Part shown: positions 36,555 through 46,655 of the stretch, piece after piece
Layout: the number at the start of each line of letters is the position of its first letter
Numbering within the stretch: the first letter of the stretch is position 1
NCBI RefSeq assembly: GCF_018614575.1
Contig: NZ_JAGGOJ010000021.1
Location: 124,001-188,000 of the forward strand
From: Streptomyces sp. ISL-10
Lineage (GTDB): Bacteria > Actinomycetota > Actinomycetes > Streptomycetales > Streptomycetaceae
Direction: 5' to 3'
Length of the DNA stretch: 64,000 bases
Translations under genes and position numbers: made by a program
The notes under the pieces: model-generated
Told to the model about the DNA's origin: nothing
What the model saw: the letters and a program-made list of their open reading frames with translations, nothing else
The model's database searches: none

Positions 36555-38663
36555 GTGACGAGCAGGGGGCACCACCCGCCGAAGGCAGGGGGAGTGTACG
36601 TGACCGGGATCGACCGCGGAGACGGACGGCAGGTGGTCGAGCTGGGGGTCATGGAGCTCCTGACCCGCCAGGTGGACCGGGTCGGTGTCTTCCGCCCGCT
36701 CGTCCACGACGGGCCGGACCGGCTCTTCGAGCTGCTGAGGGCGCGCTACCGGCTGTCCCAGGACCCCGCGTCCGTGTACGGCATCGACTACCACGAGGCG
36801 GCGGCTCTGCAGGCCGAGAAGGGCACTGACGAGCTGGTCGCCGCCCTGGTCGAGCGCTTCCTGCGGGTGGCAAGGGACTACGAGGTCGTCCTCGTCCTCG
36901 GCACGGACTACGCGGGCACGCAGCTCCCGGACGAGCTGGCCCTCAACGCCCGGCTCGCGAACGAGTTCGGCGCCTCGGTGATCGCGGTGGTCGGCGGCAA
37001 GGGCCAGACGCCTCAGTCCGTCCGGGCGGAGACCCGCAACGCCTACCGGGCGTACGAGGGCCTGGGCTGCAACGTCCTCGCGATGGTGGCCAACCGGGTC
37101 GCGCCCGCCGACCGCACCGCGATAGCCGAGCGGCTCGCGGCCCGCCTCCCCGTCCCCTGCTATGTGCTGCCCGACGAGCCCGCGCTGGCCGCGCCCACGG
37201 TCGCCCAGATCACGCACGCCCTCGGGGGCACCGTGCTCCTCGGCGACGACTCCGGCCTCGCGCGCGACGCCCTGGACTTCGTCTTCGGTGGCGCGATGCT
37301 GCCGAACTTCCTGGGTGCCCTGACGCCCGGCTGCATGGTGGTCACGCCCGGCGACCGCGCCGACCTGGTCGTGGGAGCGCTCGCCGCGCACTCCGCGGGC
37401 ACCCCGCCCATCGCGGGCGTACTGCTGACGCTGAACGAGCGCCCCAGCGAGCAGATCCTCACCCTCGCCTCACGCCTCGCCCCCGGCACGCCGGTGATCT
37501 CGGTCCCGGGCAACAGCTTCCCGACGGCCGGAGAACTGTTCGCGATGGAGGGCAAGTTGAACGCCTCCACGCCCCGCAAGGCGGAGACCGCGCTGGGCCT
37601 GTTCGAGCGCCATGCGGACACCGCCGACCTGCTGGCCCGGCTCGCGGTCGCCCGCAGCGGCCGGGTGACGCCGATGATGTTCGAGCACGAGCTGCTGGAG
37701 CAGGCCCGTGCCGACCGCCGCCGCGTGGTGCTGCCCGAGGGCACGGTGGAGCGGGTGCTGCGCGCCGCCGATGTGCTGATCCGCCGCGACGTGTGCGACC
37801 TGACGCTGCTCGGCGACACCGAGCAGATCCGCAAGAAGGCCGCCGACCTCGGCATCGACCTCTCGGCGGCGCAGCTGATCGACCCGCAGACCTCGGAGCT
37901 GCGCCAGACCTTCGCCGAGCGGTACGCCGGACTGCGCGCGCACAAGGGCGTGACGGTGGAGCTGGCGTACGACGTCGTCGCGGACGTCAACTACTTCGGG
38001 ACGCTGATGGTCGACGAGGGCCTGGCCGACGGCATGGTGTCGGGCTCGGTGCACTCCACCGCGGCGACGATCCGCCCCGCCTTCGAGATCATCAAGACCA
38101 AGCCCATGGCGTCGATCGTCTCGTCCGTCTTCTTCATGTGCCTGGCCGACCGGGTGCTCGTCTACGGCGACTGCGCGGTCAATCCGGACCCGGACGCCGC
38201 GCAGCTCGCGGACATCGCGATCCAGTCGGCCGCGACGGCCGCCCGCTTCGGTGTGGAGCCGCGGATCGCGATGCTGTCGTACTCCACGGGCACATCGGGC
38301 ACGGGCGCGGACGTGGACAAGGTGCGGGAGGCGACCAAGCTGGTCCGGGAGTCCCGGCCCGACCTGCGCATCGAGGGCCCGATCCAGTACGACGCGGCGG
38401 TCGAGCCGTCCGTCGCGGCGACGAAACTGCCCGATTCCGAGGTGGCCGGCCGGGCGACGGTCCTGATCTTCCCGGACCTGAACACCGGCAACAACACGTA
38501 CAAGGCGGTGCAGCGCTCCGCGGGCGCGGTGGCGGTCGGCCCGGTGCTCCAGGGCCTGCGCAAGCCGGTCAACGACCTCTCGCGCGGCGCACTCGTCAGC
38601 GACATCGTCAACACGGTCGCGATCACCGCGATCCAGTCCCAGGCTCAGGAGCTCCCGGCATGA
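36555..38663 (+). CDS. pta: Phosphate acetyltransferase
   Basis: Converts acetyl-CoA and phosphate to acetyl phosphate and CoA. 702 residues in the long (PtaII) arrangement: N-terminal P-loop-type domain (VYVTGIDRGDGRQVVELGVMEL), DRTGG-type middle domain, and C-terminal catalytic domain (LPEGTVERVLRAADVLIRRD, DGMVSGSVHSTAATIRPAF, IFPDLNTGNNTYKAVQRSAG). I use GTG 36555 because GGGAGAG lies 5 bases upstream. The stop overlaps the ackA start (ATGA), so the two steps from acetyl-CoA to acetate are coupled. Confidence 0.95.
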   Translation: MTSRGHHPPKAGGVYVTGIDRGDGRQVVELGVMELLTRQVDRVGVFRPLVHDGPDRLFELLRARYRLSQDPASVYGIDYHEAAALQAEKGTDELVAALVERFLRVARDYEVVLVLGTDYAGTQLPDELALNARLANEFGASVIAVVGGKGQTPQSVRAETRNAYRAYEGLGCNVLAMVANRVAPADRTAIAERLAARLPVPCYVLPDEPALAAPTVAQITHALGGTVLLGDDSGLARDALDFVFGGAMLPNFLGALTPGCMVVTPGDRADLVVGALAAHSAGTPPIAGVLLTLNERPSEQILTLASRLAPGTPVISVPGNSFPTAGELFAMEGKLNASTPRKAETALGLFERHADTADLLARLAVARSGRVTPMMFEHELLEQARADRRRVVLPEGTVERVLRAADVLIRRDVCDLTLLGDTEQIRKKAADLGIDLSAAQLIDPQTSELRQTFAERYAGLRAHKGVTVELAYDVVADVNYFGTLMVDEGLADGMVSGSVHSTAATIRPAFEIIKTKPMASIVSSVFFMCLADRVLVYGDCAVNPDPDAAQLADIAIQSAATAARFGVEPRIAMLSYSTGTSGTGADVDKVREATKLVRESRPDLRIEGPIQYDAAVEPSVAATKLPDSEVAGRATVLIFPDLNTGNNTYKAVQRSAGAVAVGPVLQGLRKPVNDLSRGALVSDIVNTVAITAIQSQAQELPA

Positions 38664-39877
38664 CGGCCACCCGTGTACTCGTCCTCAACTCCGGCTCGTC
38701 GTCGGTGAAGTACCAGTTGCTGGACATGCGCGACAGCGCGCGGCTGGCGGTCGGCCTGGTCGAGCGGATCGGCGAGTCCACCTCGCGCCTGGTGCACACC
38801 CCGCTGGCCGGCGACGGCGAGCGGCGCGAGCATACGGGAGCGATCGCCGACCACTCGGCCGCGCTGAAGGCGGTCGCCGACGAACTGGCGCGCGACGGGC
38901 TCGGCCTGGACTCCCCCGAGCTGGCGGCCATCGGCCACCGGGTGGTGCACGGCGGCCTGCGGTTCACCGAGCCGACCGTGATCACGGACGAGGTGCTGGC
39001 GGAGATCGAGCGGCTGGTGCCGGTCGCGCCGCTGCACAACCCGGCGAACATCACGGGGATCCGTACCGCGCAGGCGCTGCGGCCGGACCTGCCGCAGATC
39101 GCGGTGTTCGACACGGCCTTCCACACGACGATGCCGGAGCCGGCCGCCCGGTACGCCATCGACGTCAAGACGGCCGACGCCCACCGCATCCGCCGTTACG
39201 GCTTCCACGGCACCTCGCACGCATATGTGTCGCGGACGACGGCGGCCCTGCTGGGCAAGGACCCGTCCGAGGTGAACGTCATCGTGCTGCACCTGGGGAA
39301 CGGCGCCTCCGCGTCCGCGGTGCGGGGCGGCCGCTGCGTGGACACCTCGATGGGGCTGACGCCCTTGGAGGGGCTCGTGATGGGTACGCGCTCCGGTGAC
39401 ATCGATCCGGCGGTGACCTTCCACCTGATGCGGGTGGCGGGGATGTCGGCCGACGATGTCGACGTCCTTCTCAACAAGAAGAGCGGTCTGGTGGGCCTGT
39501 GCGGCGACAACGACATGCGGGAGATCCGGCGCCGTGTCGACGCGGGTGACGAGCGGGCGGCGCTGGCGTTCGACATTTACGTCCACCGGCTGAAGAAGTA
39601 CATCGGGGCGTACTGCGCCGTGCTCGGCCGGGTGGACGCGATCGCTTTCACCGCCGGGGTCGGCGAGAACGCCGCGCCGGTGCGTGAGGCGGCGATCGCC
39701 GGCCTGGAGGGGCTGGGCCCGGTGGTGGACGCGGAGCTCAACGCCGTCCGCTCGGGCGAGGCACGGCTGATCTCGCCGGCTTCCGCACGGGTCGCGGTGG
39801 CCGTGGTTCCGACCGACGAGGAGCTGGAGATCGCCAGGCAGAGCTACGAGCTTGTGAAAAACATGGTGAACGCCTGA
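38660..39877 (+). CDS. ackA: Acetate kinase
   Basis: Makes ATP and acetate from acetyl phosphate, or the reverse. 405 residues with the ASKHA signatures VLVLNSGSSSVKYQL at the N-terminus, RRYGFHGTSHAYVSR in the middle, HLGNGASASAV and TRSGDIDPAV, and the phosphate-binding FTAGVGENAAPVRE. Length is normal. Four-base overlap with pta; pyk follows 74 bases later on the same strand. Confidence 0.96.
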   Translation: MTATRVLVLNSGSSSVKYQLLDMRDSARLAVGLVERIGESTSRLVHTPLAGDGERREHTGAIADHSAALKAVADELARDGLGLDSPELAAIGHRVVHGGLRFTEPTVITDEVLAEIERLVPVAPLHNPANITGIRTAQALRPDLPQIAVFDTAFHTTMPEPAARYAIDVKTADAHRIRRYGFHGTSHAYVSRTTAALLGKDPSEVNVIVLHLGNGASASAVRGGRCVDTSMGLTPLEGLVMGTRSGDIDPAVTFHLMRVAGMSADDVDVLLNKKSGLVGLCGDNDMREIRRRVDAGDERAALAFDIYVHRLKKYIGAYCAVLGRVDAIAFTAGVGENAAPVREAAIAGLEGLGPVVDAELNAVRSGEARLISPASARVAVAVVPTDEELEIARQSYELVKNMVNA

Positions 39878-39951
39878 GCGGGCCGGCGCCCATTTGTACA
39901 TTCCACCAGACGGAATATTCCGCAGGGAAACAAACCGATAGGATCCGCCTT

Positions 39952-41382
<1,431 letters not shown>

Positions 41383-41420
41383 CGCGCGTCCGCGTCCACC
41401 GAGACTGACAGGCACACGCC

Positions 41421-41460
41421 TGTGGGCCGCACTCCCGAGGGGGTGCGGCCCACAGTCTTT
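41421..41460 (+). terminator. Terminator after pyk
   Basis: TGTGGGCCGCAC (41421-41432) pairs with GTGCGGCCCACA (41443-41454), 10-base loop, then GTCTTT. It also stands at the end of the convergent 41488 gene. Confidence 0.85.
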
Positions 41461-41487
41461 CGCGGCTCCCGGTGGCCTCCTGGAAAA

Positions 41488-42813
41488 TCAGGAATTTCCG
41501 CCCGTGAAGTAGTTGTGCAGGCCGGGGACCGTCAGCGTCCCGCCGAACTGGCCGGCCTGGGTCACCTTCACGTCGGTGAAGAAGGCGAACGGGACGTTCA
41601 GCGGCGGCGGTGTCTCCGGGGTGAACGTGACCGGGATGATGCCGAAGAGGTTGCCCTTCAGCTCCTCCGTGTACATCGTCACCTCACCGTCGCGGATCGT
41701 CGACGTGGAGCCCTTCGACGCCTCGACGTGCGCGGTCGTGCCGTTCGGACCGACAACCAGCTGGTGCAGGTCCTTGATGTCCACGCCCGTCGCGGTGAAC
41801 TTCAGCACCTTCTTGGTCTTTCCGCTGCCCGTCTTCACCTCGACGATGCCCTTGTAGTCCAGGCCGTTGAGCGTCAGCCGCGAACTCTCCAGGACCCACG
41901 GGTCGTCAGGGAGCAGCGGGAGGCCGGGCTCCGTCTGGGCGTCGGCCAGCGCCTCGGGGTCGGCCGTCGGGCATGGGAAGCGCGGCTTGGCGCCGTCCGG
42001 GATGTCCTCGTCCTGCTTGGGGTCGAGTCCCTTGACGTCCTCGTCCAGCTCTTCGACCGTGGCGCCGGCCTTGTCCGCCGCATCCTTGATCGCGTCCTTG
42101 GTCTTGTCCACCGTGTCGTCCACCGTGTCGTCGACCGTGTCGGCGGGCTTCTCGGCCGGCTTCTCCGTGGGCTCCTCCGCGGGCTCCTCGGCAGACTCGC
42201 TCGGCTCGTCCGACGGCGTGCTGCTGTCGGTAGGCGTCGGTGTCGGCGTGGGACTGGCCTCCGGCTCCTTGTCGGGGCCGTCGAACAGGTCGTTGAGCGC
42301 GTCACCCACGCCCAGCGGGTCGAGCGGGTTCTCGGTCTCGCTCGGGGTCGCCTCCGGCGACGCCGCCTCCGCGGTCTTGTCGGCCGTGTCCGCCTTGTCG
42401 GCCGTGTCCGCGGACGGACTCTCGGACGGCTTCGGCTCCAGGACGTCCGTGACCGACGTGTCACTCGGCGTCGGTGCCGGCTTCGCGCTGTCGGAAGGCG
42501 ACGGCGTCAGGGACGGCTTCGCCGACTCGGACGGAGAGGGGGACTCGGACTCCGCCGGCTCGTCCGAGCGCGTCACGCACGGCCCGGGGGCGAAGGGAAT
42601 GTCCTTGTCGTCGGCGAGTGCCAGCTTGGGGGTGAGACCCATGCCCACGAAGACGGCGGTGGGCATCGCGGCCAGGGCTATCGCCTTGCTCGCCGGCATC
42701 TGGATCCTGGTCAGCAGCGACTTCTTGGGTGCGGCGTGCCGCGGCCCTCGCCTCTCGCGCGAACCGTCGCCGCCCGCCCCCGCGGCCAGCGGTGGTGTCA
42801 CGTCACCCGGCAC
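41488..42813 (-). CDS. Exported Ser/Pro/Glu-rich protein of unknown function
   Basis: 441 residues. A basic N-terminus and hydrophobic stretch (about 40-60, AIALAAMPTAVFVGMGLTP) ending ALADDK look like a signal peptide or anchor. Residues about 75-270 are low complexity: SPSPSES/TPTPT and EEPAEEPTEKPAEKPA, then a DTVDDTVDDTVDKTKDAI repeat. The C-terminal 150 residues are structured (GLDYKGIVEVKTGSGKTKKV, GVDIKDLHQLV, EVTMYTEELKG) and resemble the DUF6230 protein of the same operon in style. GTG 42813 has GGAGGA just upstream and overlaps the DUF6114 gene end; GTG 42801 is an alternative. Function unknown; the long acidic linker fits a wall-spanning protein. Confidence 0.8.
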   Translation of the reverse strand: MPGDVTPPLAAGAGGDGSRERRGPRHAAPKKSLLTRIQMPASKAIALAAMPTAVFVGMGLTPKLALADDKDIPFAPGPCVTRSDEPAESESPSPSESAKPSLTPSPSDSAKPAPTPSDTSVTDVLEPKPSESPSADTADKADTADKTAEAASPEATPSETENPLDPLGVGDALNDLFDGPDKEPEASPTPTPTPTDSSTPSDEPSESAEEPAEEPTEKPAEKPADTVDDTVDDTVDKTKDAIKDAADKAGATVEELDEDVKGLDPKQDEDIPDGAKPRFPCPTADPEALADAQTEPGLPLLPDDPWVLESSRLTLNGLDYKGIVEVKTGSGKTKKVLKFTATGVDIKDLHQLVVGPNGTTAHVEASKGSTSTIRDGEVTMYTEELKGNLFGIIPVTFTPETPPPLNVPFAFFTDVKVTQAGQFGGTLTVPGLHNYFTGGNS

Positions 42814-43351
42814 TGTTCCTCCCGCCGTTGCCTTCGATGGTTGTCTCGTGCGCGTCCGCGCCGGGGCCGTCCCACTGCTCCGGTACGGCAGAGACCTGCA
42901 CGTCGCTCGCCGGGGCCGGCGCCTCCTTGGCCGGGGCAACCGCGGGCTTCGCCGGCGCCCACGACAGCGCGAGCGCGCCGCCGACGAGCGAGAACAGGAA
43001 GCCGACGACGAAGCCGCCGAGGTTGGCGATCGGGATGGAGATGAGCGCCAGGAGAATGGTGGCGACGCCTGCGAATACCCGGACGATGTGGTGGAACCAC
43101 ATCGTCAGACCCAGCGTGACCAGCAGTACGCCGATGATGAGAGAGCCCGCGCCCGCCGTCGTCGCCATCGAGAGCGTCATATGGCCGAGCTTGAGGCTCG
43201 CGTACGGGAAGTAGGCGATCGGGATTCCGCCGAGCACGGTGAACAGGCCTGCCCAGAAGGGCCGTTGTCCCCGCCAGATGCGGAAGTTCCGCCGAATGGC
43301 GCGGATGTGGTTCTCGTCCCGCCCCGGTGACACTGCAGACTCGGCGCTCAT
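42803..43351 (-). CDS. DUF6114-type integral membrane protein
   Basis: 182 residues with four hydrophobic segments (about 32-52, 60-82, 85-105, 108-132), an Arg-rich cytoplasmic N-terminus (RAIRRNFRIWRGQRPFWAGL) and an Ala/Pro/Lys tail. The FWAGLFTVLGGIPIAYFPY block is characteristic of the family as I remember it. Lies between the DUF6230 gene and the 41488 gene, overlapping the latter, so all three are likely one membrane/exported system. Function unknown. Confidence 0.82.
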   Translation of the reverse strand: MSAESAVSPGRDENHIRAIRRNFRIWRGQRPFWAGLFTVLGGIPIAYFPYASLKLGHMTLSMATTAGAGSLIIGVLLVTLGLTMWFHHIVRVFAGVATILLALISIPIANLGGFVVGFLFSLVGGALALSWAPAKPAVAPAKEAPAPASDVQVSAVPEQWDGPGADAHETTIEGNGGRNSAG

Positions 43352-43448
43352 GGAAAACAGCTCCCTGGTACTGGCGTTGCTGTGTGAAGAGGGTGACGGG
43401 CGGGCGAAGCTGCCAGAGTTTCACCCGCCCGCCCGGACGGGATGACCG

Positions 43449-44105
43449 TCAGTAGCACTCGACCTTGGGGCCGTCGCCCTTGTGCAGGCGCATGCTCAGG
43501 CCACTCAGTTCGAAGGTGCCGGCGGTGGTCGCCCACGCCTTCTGAGTGACACCGGTCAGCTGCGCCCGGTCGGCCTGCTGGGCGAACCCGTTCTCAAGGA
43601 TCGACTTGTCCTTGACCGCGGGACCCTTGCCCACACCGGGGTTGTCCGTGTCCTTGGCCGCGACGCCGATGTCGATGTTCGTGAACTTGGCGTTCGCGTC
43701 CAGCTCGGACACGTCCAGGTACAGGTTCTTCGCCTTGACCGCCGTGCCCTTGTCACCTGCGGTCAGGCGCAGCGTGACCTTGCCGACGAACGGCACGTCG
43801 GTGACGACCGACTGGCACATGTCCTCGATCGAGGCGTTCTTGAACGTCGAGATGGCGACGGGGTGCGCAACCTTCTCGTCACCCTTGAGGTCCTTGTACC
43901 CCATGTCGACGCCGCCGTACTGGGCGAACCCAGTGCCGTCGAGGTATCCGGCCTTGACCTTGAACTCCTGGCCGGACACGGCGAAGGACGCGGCGAGCGC
44001 CCCCTGTGCCAGGCCGATGCCTATCGCGGCCGTCGCGGCCACGCTTGGCACCATGACAAGGGCGAACCGCTTCCATCTGGTTCCGCCACGAGCCAAAGAC
44101 TCCAT
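43449..44105 (-). CDS. DUF6230-type exported protein
   Basis: 218 residues. Residues about 12-38 (RFALVMVPSVAATAAIGIGLAQGALA) form a signal peptide or anchor; the rest is beta-rich and ends in VECY. Two cysteines (in DMCQSVV and at the C-terminus) could form a disulphide. Streptomyces relatives have been annotated as cholesterol esterase, as I recall, but no GxSxG lipase motif is present, so that label should be treated with care. ATG 44105 follows GGAGGAAA. First gene of the operon with DUF6114 and the Ser/Pro/Glu-rich protein. Confidence 0.8.
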   Translation of the reverse strand: MESLARGGTRWKRFALVMVPSVAATAAIGIGLAQGALAASFAVSGQEFKVKAGYLDGTGFAQYGGVDMGYKDLKGDEKVAHPVAISTFKNASIEDMCQSVVTDVPFVGKVTLRLTAGDKGTAVKAKNLYLDVSELDANAKFTNIDIGVAAKDTDNPGVGKGPAVKDKSILENGFAQQADRAQLTGVTQKAWATTAGTFELSGLSMRLHKGDGPKVECY

Positions 44106-44456
44106 GACTTTCCTCCTTCTCGGACGTACATCTCCGGTACGGGCCCTCGGGCCCGTCCTGGGATGGGAGAAGCGCTACGTCCTCGGGAAGGAGAGCGCCT
44201 GTACTTTCAGGCGCTGACTGCGTCCGAAACACCGGCGATCACCCCCGAGCGACAACCACTGGCCGCACTCTCGCGCAACCGGTCGGACAGGCCCTGCCGT
44301 TCCGGCAGGAACCCCCCTGTCCGCGGCCGGCGCCACTGCCGCCGACCGGCCCGGTGGGGACCCAACGGACCGCGGCACGGCTGGAGGCCGGGCTGGTGCG
44401 GTATTGGACCGAGCGTCGCCGATGCTGGTCCATTCACGGCGCGGACACAAGTGGTT

Positions 44457-44474
44457 CGTTACTCGCTAGTAACG
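44457..44474. promoter_or_regulatory. Operator-like palindrome CGTTACT-cgct-AGTAACG
   Basis: Perfect 7-base arms around a 4-base centre, about 350 bases upstream of the DUF6230 start. The TTACT...AGTAA pattern is typical of TetR-type operators and recalls the arms of the icmA palindrome. Regulator unknown. Confidence 0.5.
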
Positions 44475-44589
44475 GCCTGATAACCACCCCACGACCGCCT
44501 GACGTCGACCGAGCACACAGGGTGCCACCGACGGTGGGAGCAGAGCGGGAGATTGCCGTCAATAAACGGACAGAACCAGCGGGTTGATG

Positions 44590-44630
44590 TACTCGGAGTA
44601 ACAGCTGCTCGCATTACCAAGTTTTGGTAA
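44590..44630. promoter_or_regulatory. Two further palindromes (TACTC-G-GAGTA and TTACCAA-gtt-TTGGTAA)
   Basis: TACTCGGAGTA at 44590-44600 and TTACCAAGTTTTGGTAA at 44614-44630, both perfect arms. The first, read as GTACTCGGAGTAA, also partly fits the BldD box from memory (two mismatches). They lie in the DUF6230 operon control region. Confidence 0.4.
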
Positions 44631-44755
44631 AGCGGTGTCGCAAATTGTCGCCGTGTCGCCAAAACGGCGGTGGCACCGTGCCCGGCACCACCGCCGCAAA
44701 ACTGCCAGATCGGCACACTCAGGGCACCGTTGTCAGAATGGCTGTCAACGCGATC

Positions 44756-45724
44756 TCAGAACAGCACCCGTGCGAGTGCCTGGCGCGATGCCGTCACCCG
44801 CGGATCATCCGGACCGACGACCTCGAAGAGTTCGAGCAGGCGCACCCGCGCCGCGTCGCGGTCCGCGCCCGCGGTGCGCCGGACGGTCTCGACGAGCCGG
44901 CCGAAGGCGTCCTCGACGTGGCCGCCGACAAGGTCGAGATCGGCCGCGGCGATCTGGGCCTGCACGTCGCCGGGATTGTCGGCGGCGCCCTTGCGGACCT
45001 GCTGCGGGTCCATGTCCTTGACGCGGCCCAGCAGTTCGGCCTGGGCGAGGCCCAGCTTGGCCTCGCTGTTGGCCGGGTCGTCCGCCAGCACGTTCTTGTA
45101 CGCCTGGATCGCGCCGCCGAAGTCGCCCGCGTCCAGCGCGTCCATGGCCGCGCCCAGCAGGGCGTCGTACGGGCCGGCCGGAACGGGAGCCTCGGCCGCC
45201 TCGCCCGACGCGTCCTGGTCCACGATGATGCCGGTCAGGCCGAAACGCTCCTCGGCGACCTGGATCAGCTGGTCCAGGGTCTGGCGGATCTGTGCCTCGG
45301 GTGCCGCCCCCTGGAAGAGGGGCAGCGCCTGGCCCGCCACCACGGCGAAAACCGCCGGGATGCCCTGGACGCCGAACTGCTGCATGAGCATCTGATTGGC
45401 GTCCACGTCGATCTTGGCGAGGACGAACCGGCCGTTGTACTCCTTCGCGAGACGGTCCAGGAGCGGGCTGAGCTGCTTGCACGGCTCGCACCACTCGGCC
45501 CAGAAGTCGATGACGACCGGGACCTCGGCGGAACGCTGCAGGACATCGTTCTCGAAGCGGGCCTCGTCGGTTTCGATCACCAGGGCGGAGGGCGACTCGG
45601 CACCGCCGCCGCCCTGCCGGGCGGCCTGCGCGCGGGCCTGCTCCGCCTTCGCCTTGGCCTCTCCGGCCGCCTTCACCGCGGCGAGGTCGACGACGCCGCT
45701 CATGGACATGTTCCTAGGCTGCAT
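44756..45724 (-). CDS. Thioredoxin-domain protein with TPR-like C-terminus (CnoX/YbbN type)
   Basis: 322 residues. A disordered Ala/Gln/Lys N-terminus, then a thioredoxin fold (about 65-165) with active site WCEPC rather than WCGPC (FWAEWCEPCKQLSPLLD) and GIPAVFAVVAG. The C-terminal 130 residues carry TPR-like helices (LLGAAMDALDAGDFGGAIQAY, LADDPANSEAKLGLAQAELL). E. coli YbbN/CnoX has this layout and acts as a chaperone-redox holdase. ATG 45724 follows GGAGGA by 7 bases. It sits alone, divergent from the TetR gene. Confidence 0.9.
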   Translation of the reverse strand: MQPRNMSMSGVVDLAAVKAAGEAKAKAEQARAQAARQGGGGAESPSALVIETDEARFENDVLQRSAEVPVVIDFWAEWCEPCKQLSPLLDRLAKEYNGRFVLAKIDVDANQMLMQQFGVQGIPAVFAVVAGQALPLFQGAAPEAQIRQTLDQLIQVAEERFGLTGIIVDQDASGEAAEAPVPAGPYDALLGAAMDALDAGDFGGAIQAYKNVLADDPANSEAKLGLAQAELLGRVKDMDPQQVRKGAADNPGDVQAQIAAADLDLVGGHVEDAFGRLVETVRRTAGADRDAARVRLLELFEVVGPDDPRVTASRQALARVLF

Positions 45725-45953
45725 GCGTACATCCTCCCCCTTCCGCGCGCACATGTGAAAAGCCGGCCGTGCGATCCGGCTGGGTCGGCGCCGGGTCCCC
45801 ACCTCGGCGCCTGTGGTCGTCGCTCCCGCCCCGTCACTTCGGACCGGGCTTTCGCTACGAGTCGTAGCGTATCTCCATCGAGGTCACCCGTGTGAGATTT
45901 CCCCGGTGAACTGCCTCACAGAGTTGCGCTTACCGGCCGGTATGGTCTCGGAC

Positions 45954-46589
45954 ATGTCCAGCAGCGCCCACCCCGAACCTGTACGTAAGGGTCGTACGGG
46001 ACGGCCCCGCAGCGCGGAGACCGATGCCGCGATCCTGGCCGCCACCCGCGCCTCGCTCGTCGAGCTGGGCTGGTCGAAGCTGACCATGGGCGAGGTGGCC
46101 GGCCGCGCGGGAGTCGCCAAGACCACGCTCTACCGCCGCTGGACGAACAAGAACGAGCTCGTCGTCGACGCCGTGGCCGTGCTCTTCGACGAGCTCGAAC
46201 TTCCCGACCGCGGCAGCCTCGTCGCCGATGTGGAGGGCGTGGTCCTGCAGTTCGCCGACCTGCTCGGCCGGCCGGAGACCAAGACCGCGCTCATGGGCGT
46301 CGTCGCGGAGTCCACGTGCGACGACGCGCTGCGGGGCCGGATCCGTGAGGCGATCGTCGACCGGCAGAAGCGGCTGGTGGTGGAGGGCCGGAAACGCGCT
46401 CAGGACCGCGGCGAGCTTCCGTACGAGGCCGATCCCGAGACGGAGGCCCGCAACACGGACCTGATCTTCGACGTGGTGGCGGGCGCCGTCGTCCACAGGG
46501 CGCTGGTGAGCGCGGAGCCCGTGGACGCGGAGTGGGCGCGCCGGTTCACCGCACTGCTGGTGTCCGGGCTCGGCGCGCTCTCCGTGTGA
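45954..46589 (+). CDS. TetR-family transcriptional regulator
   Basis: 211 residues. N-terminal TetR HTH (ETDAAILAATRASLVELGWS...GEVAGRAGVAKTTLYRRWTNKNELV, about 22-70) followed by an all-helical ligand-binding domain ending WARRFTALLVSGLGALS. It is convergent with icmA. A TATGGT -10-like element ends just upstream of ATG 45954, so the mRNA may be leaderless; ATG 45942 is an alternative. Target unknown; the TACTAG-type palindrome of icmA is one candidate since that operator needs a dimeric regulator. Confidence 0.9.
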   Translation: MSSSAHPEPVRKGRTGRPRSAETDAAILAATRASLVELGWSKLTMGEVAGRAGVAKTTLYRRWTNKNELVVDAVAVLFDELELPDRGSLVADVEGVVLQFADLLGRPETKTALMGVVAESTCDDALRGRIREAIVDRQKRLVVEGRKRAQDRGELPYEADPETEARNTDLIFDVVAGAVVHRALVSAEPVDAEWARRFTALLVSGLGALSV

Positions 46590-46655
46590 CGGCCGGCCGG
46601 GGCACGGGCCCGGCCCGCTGCTGCAGAAGCCCGGCCGCGCCCCGACCGGTCCTGC

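Larger units (their letters stand above)
44106..44755. other. 650-base control region upstream of the DUF6230 operon
   Basis: No credible gene. The stretch 44450-44640 is richer in A/T than its surroundings and contains three palindromes, at 44457-44474, 44590-44600 and 44614-44630. It probably holds the operon promoter and operators as well as the end of the thioredoxin-TPR gene's transcript. Confidence 0.6.
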
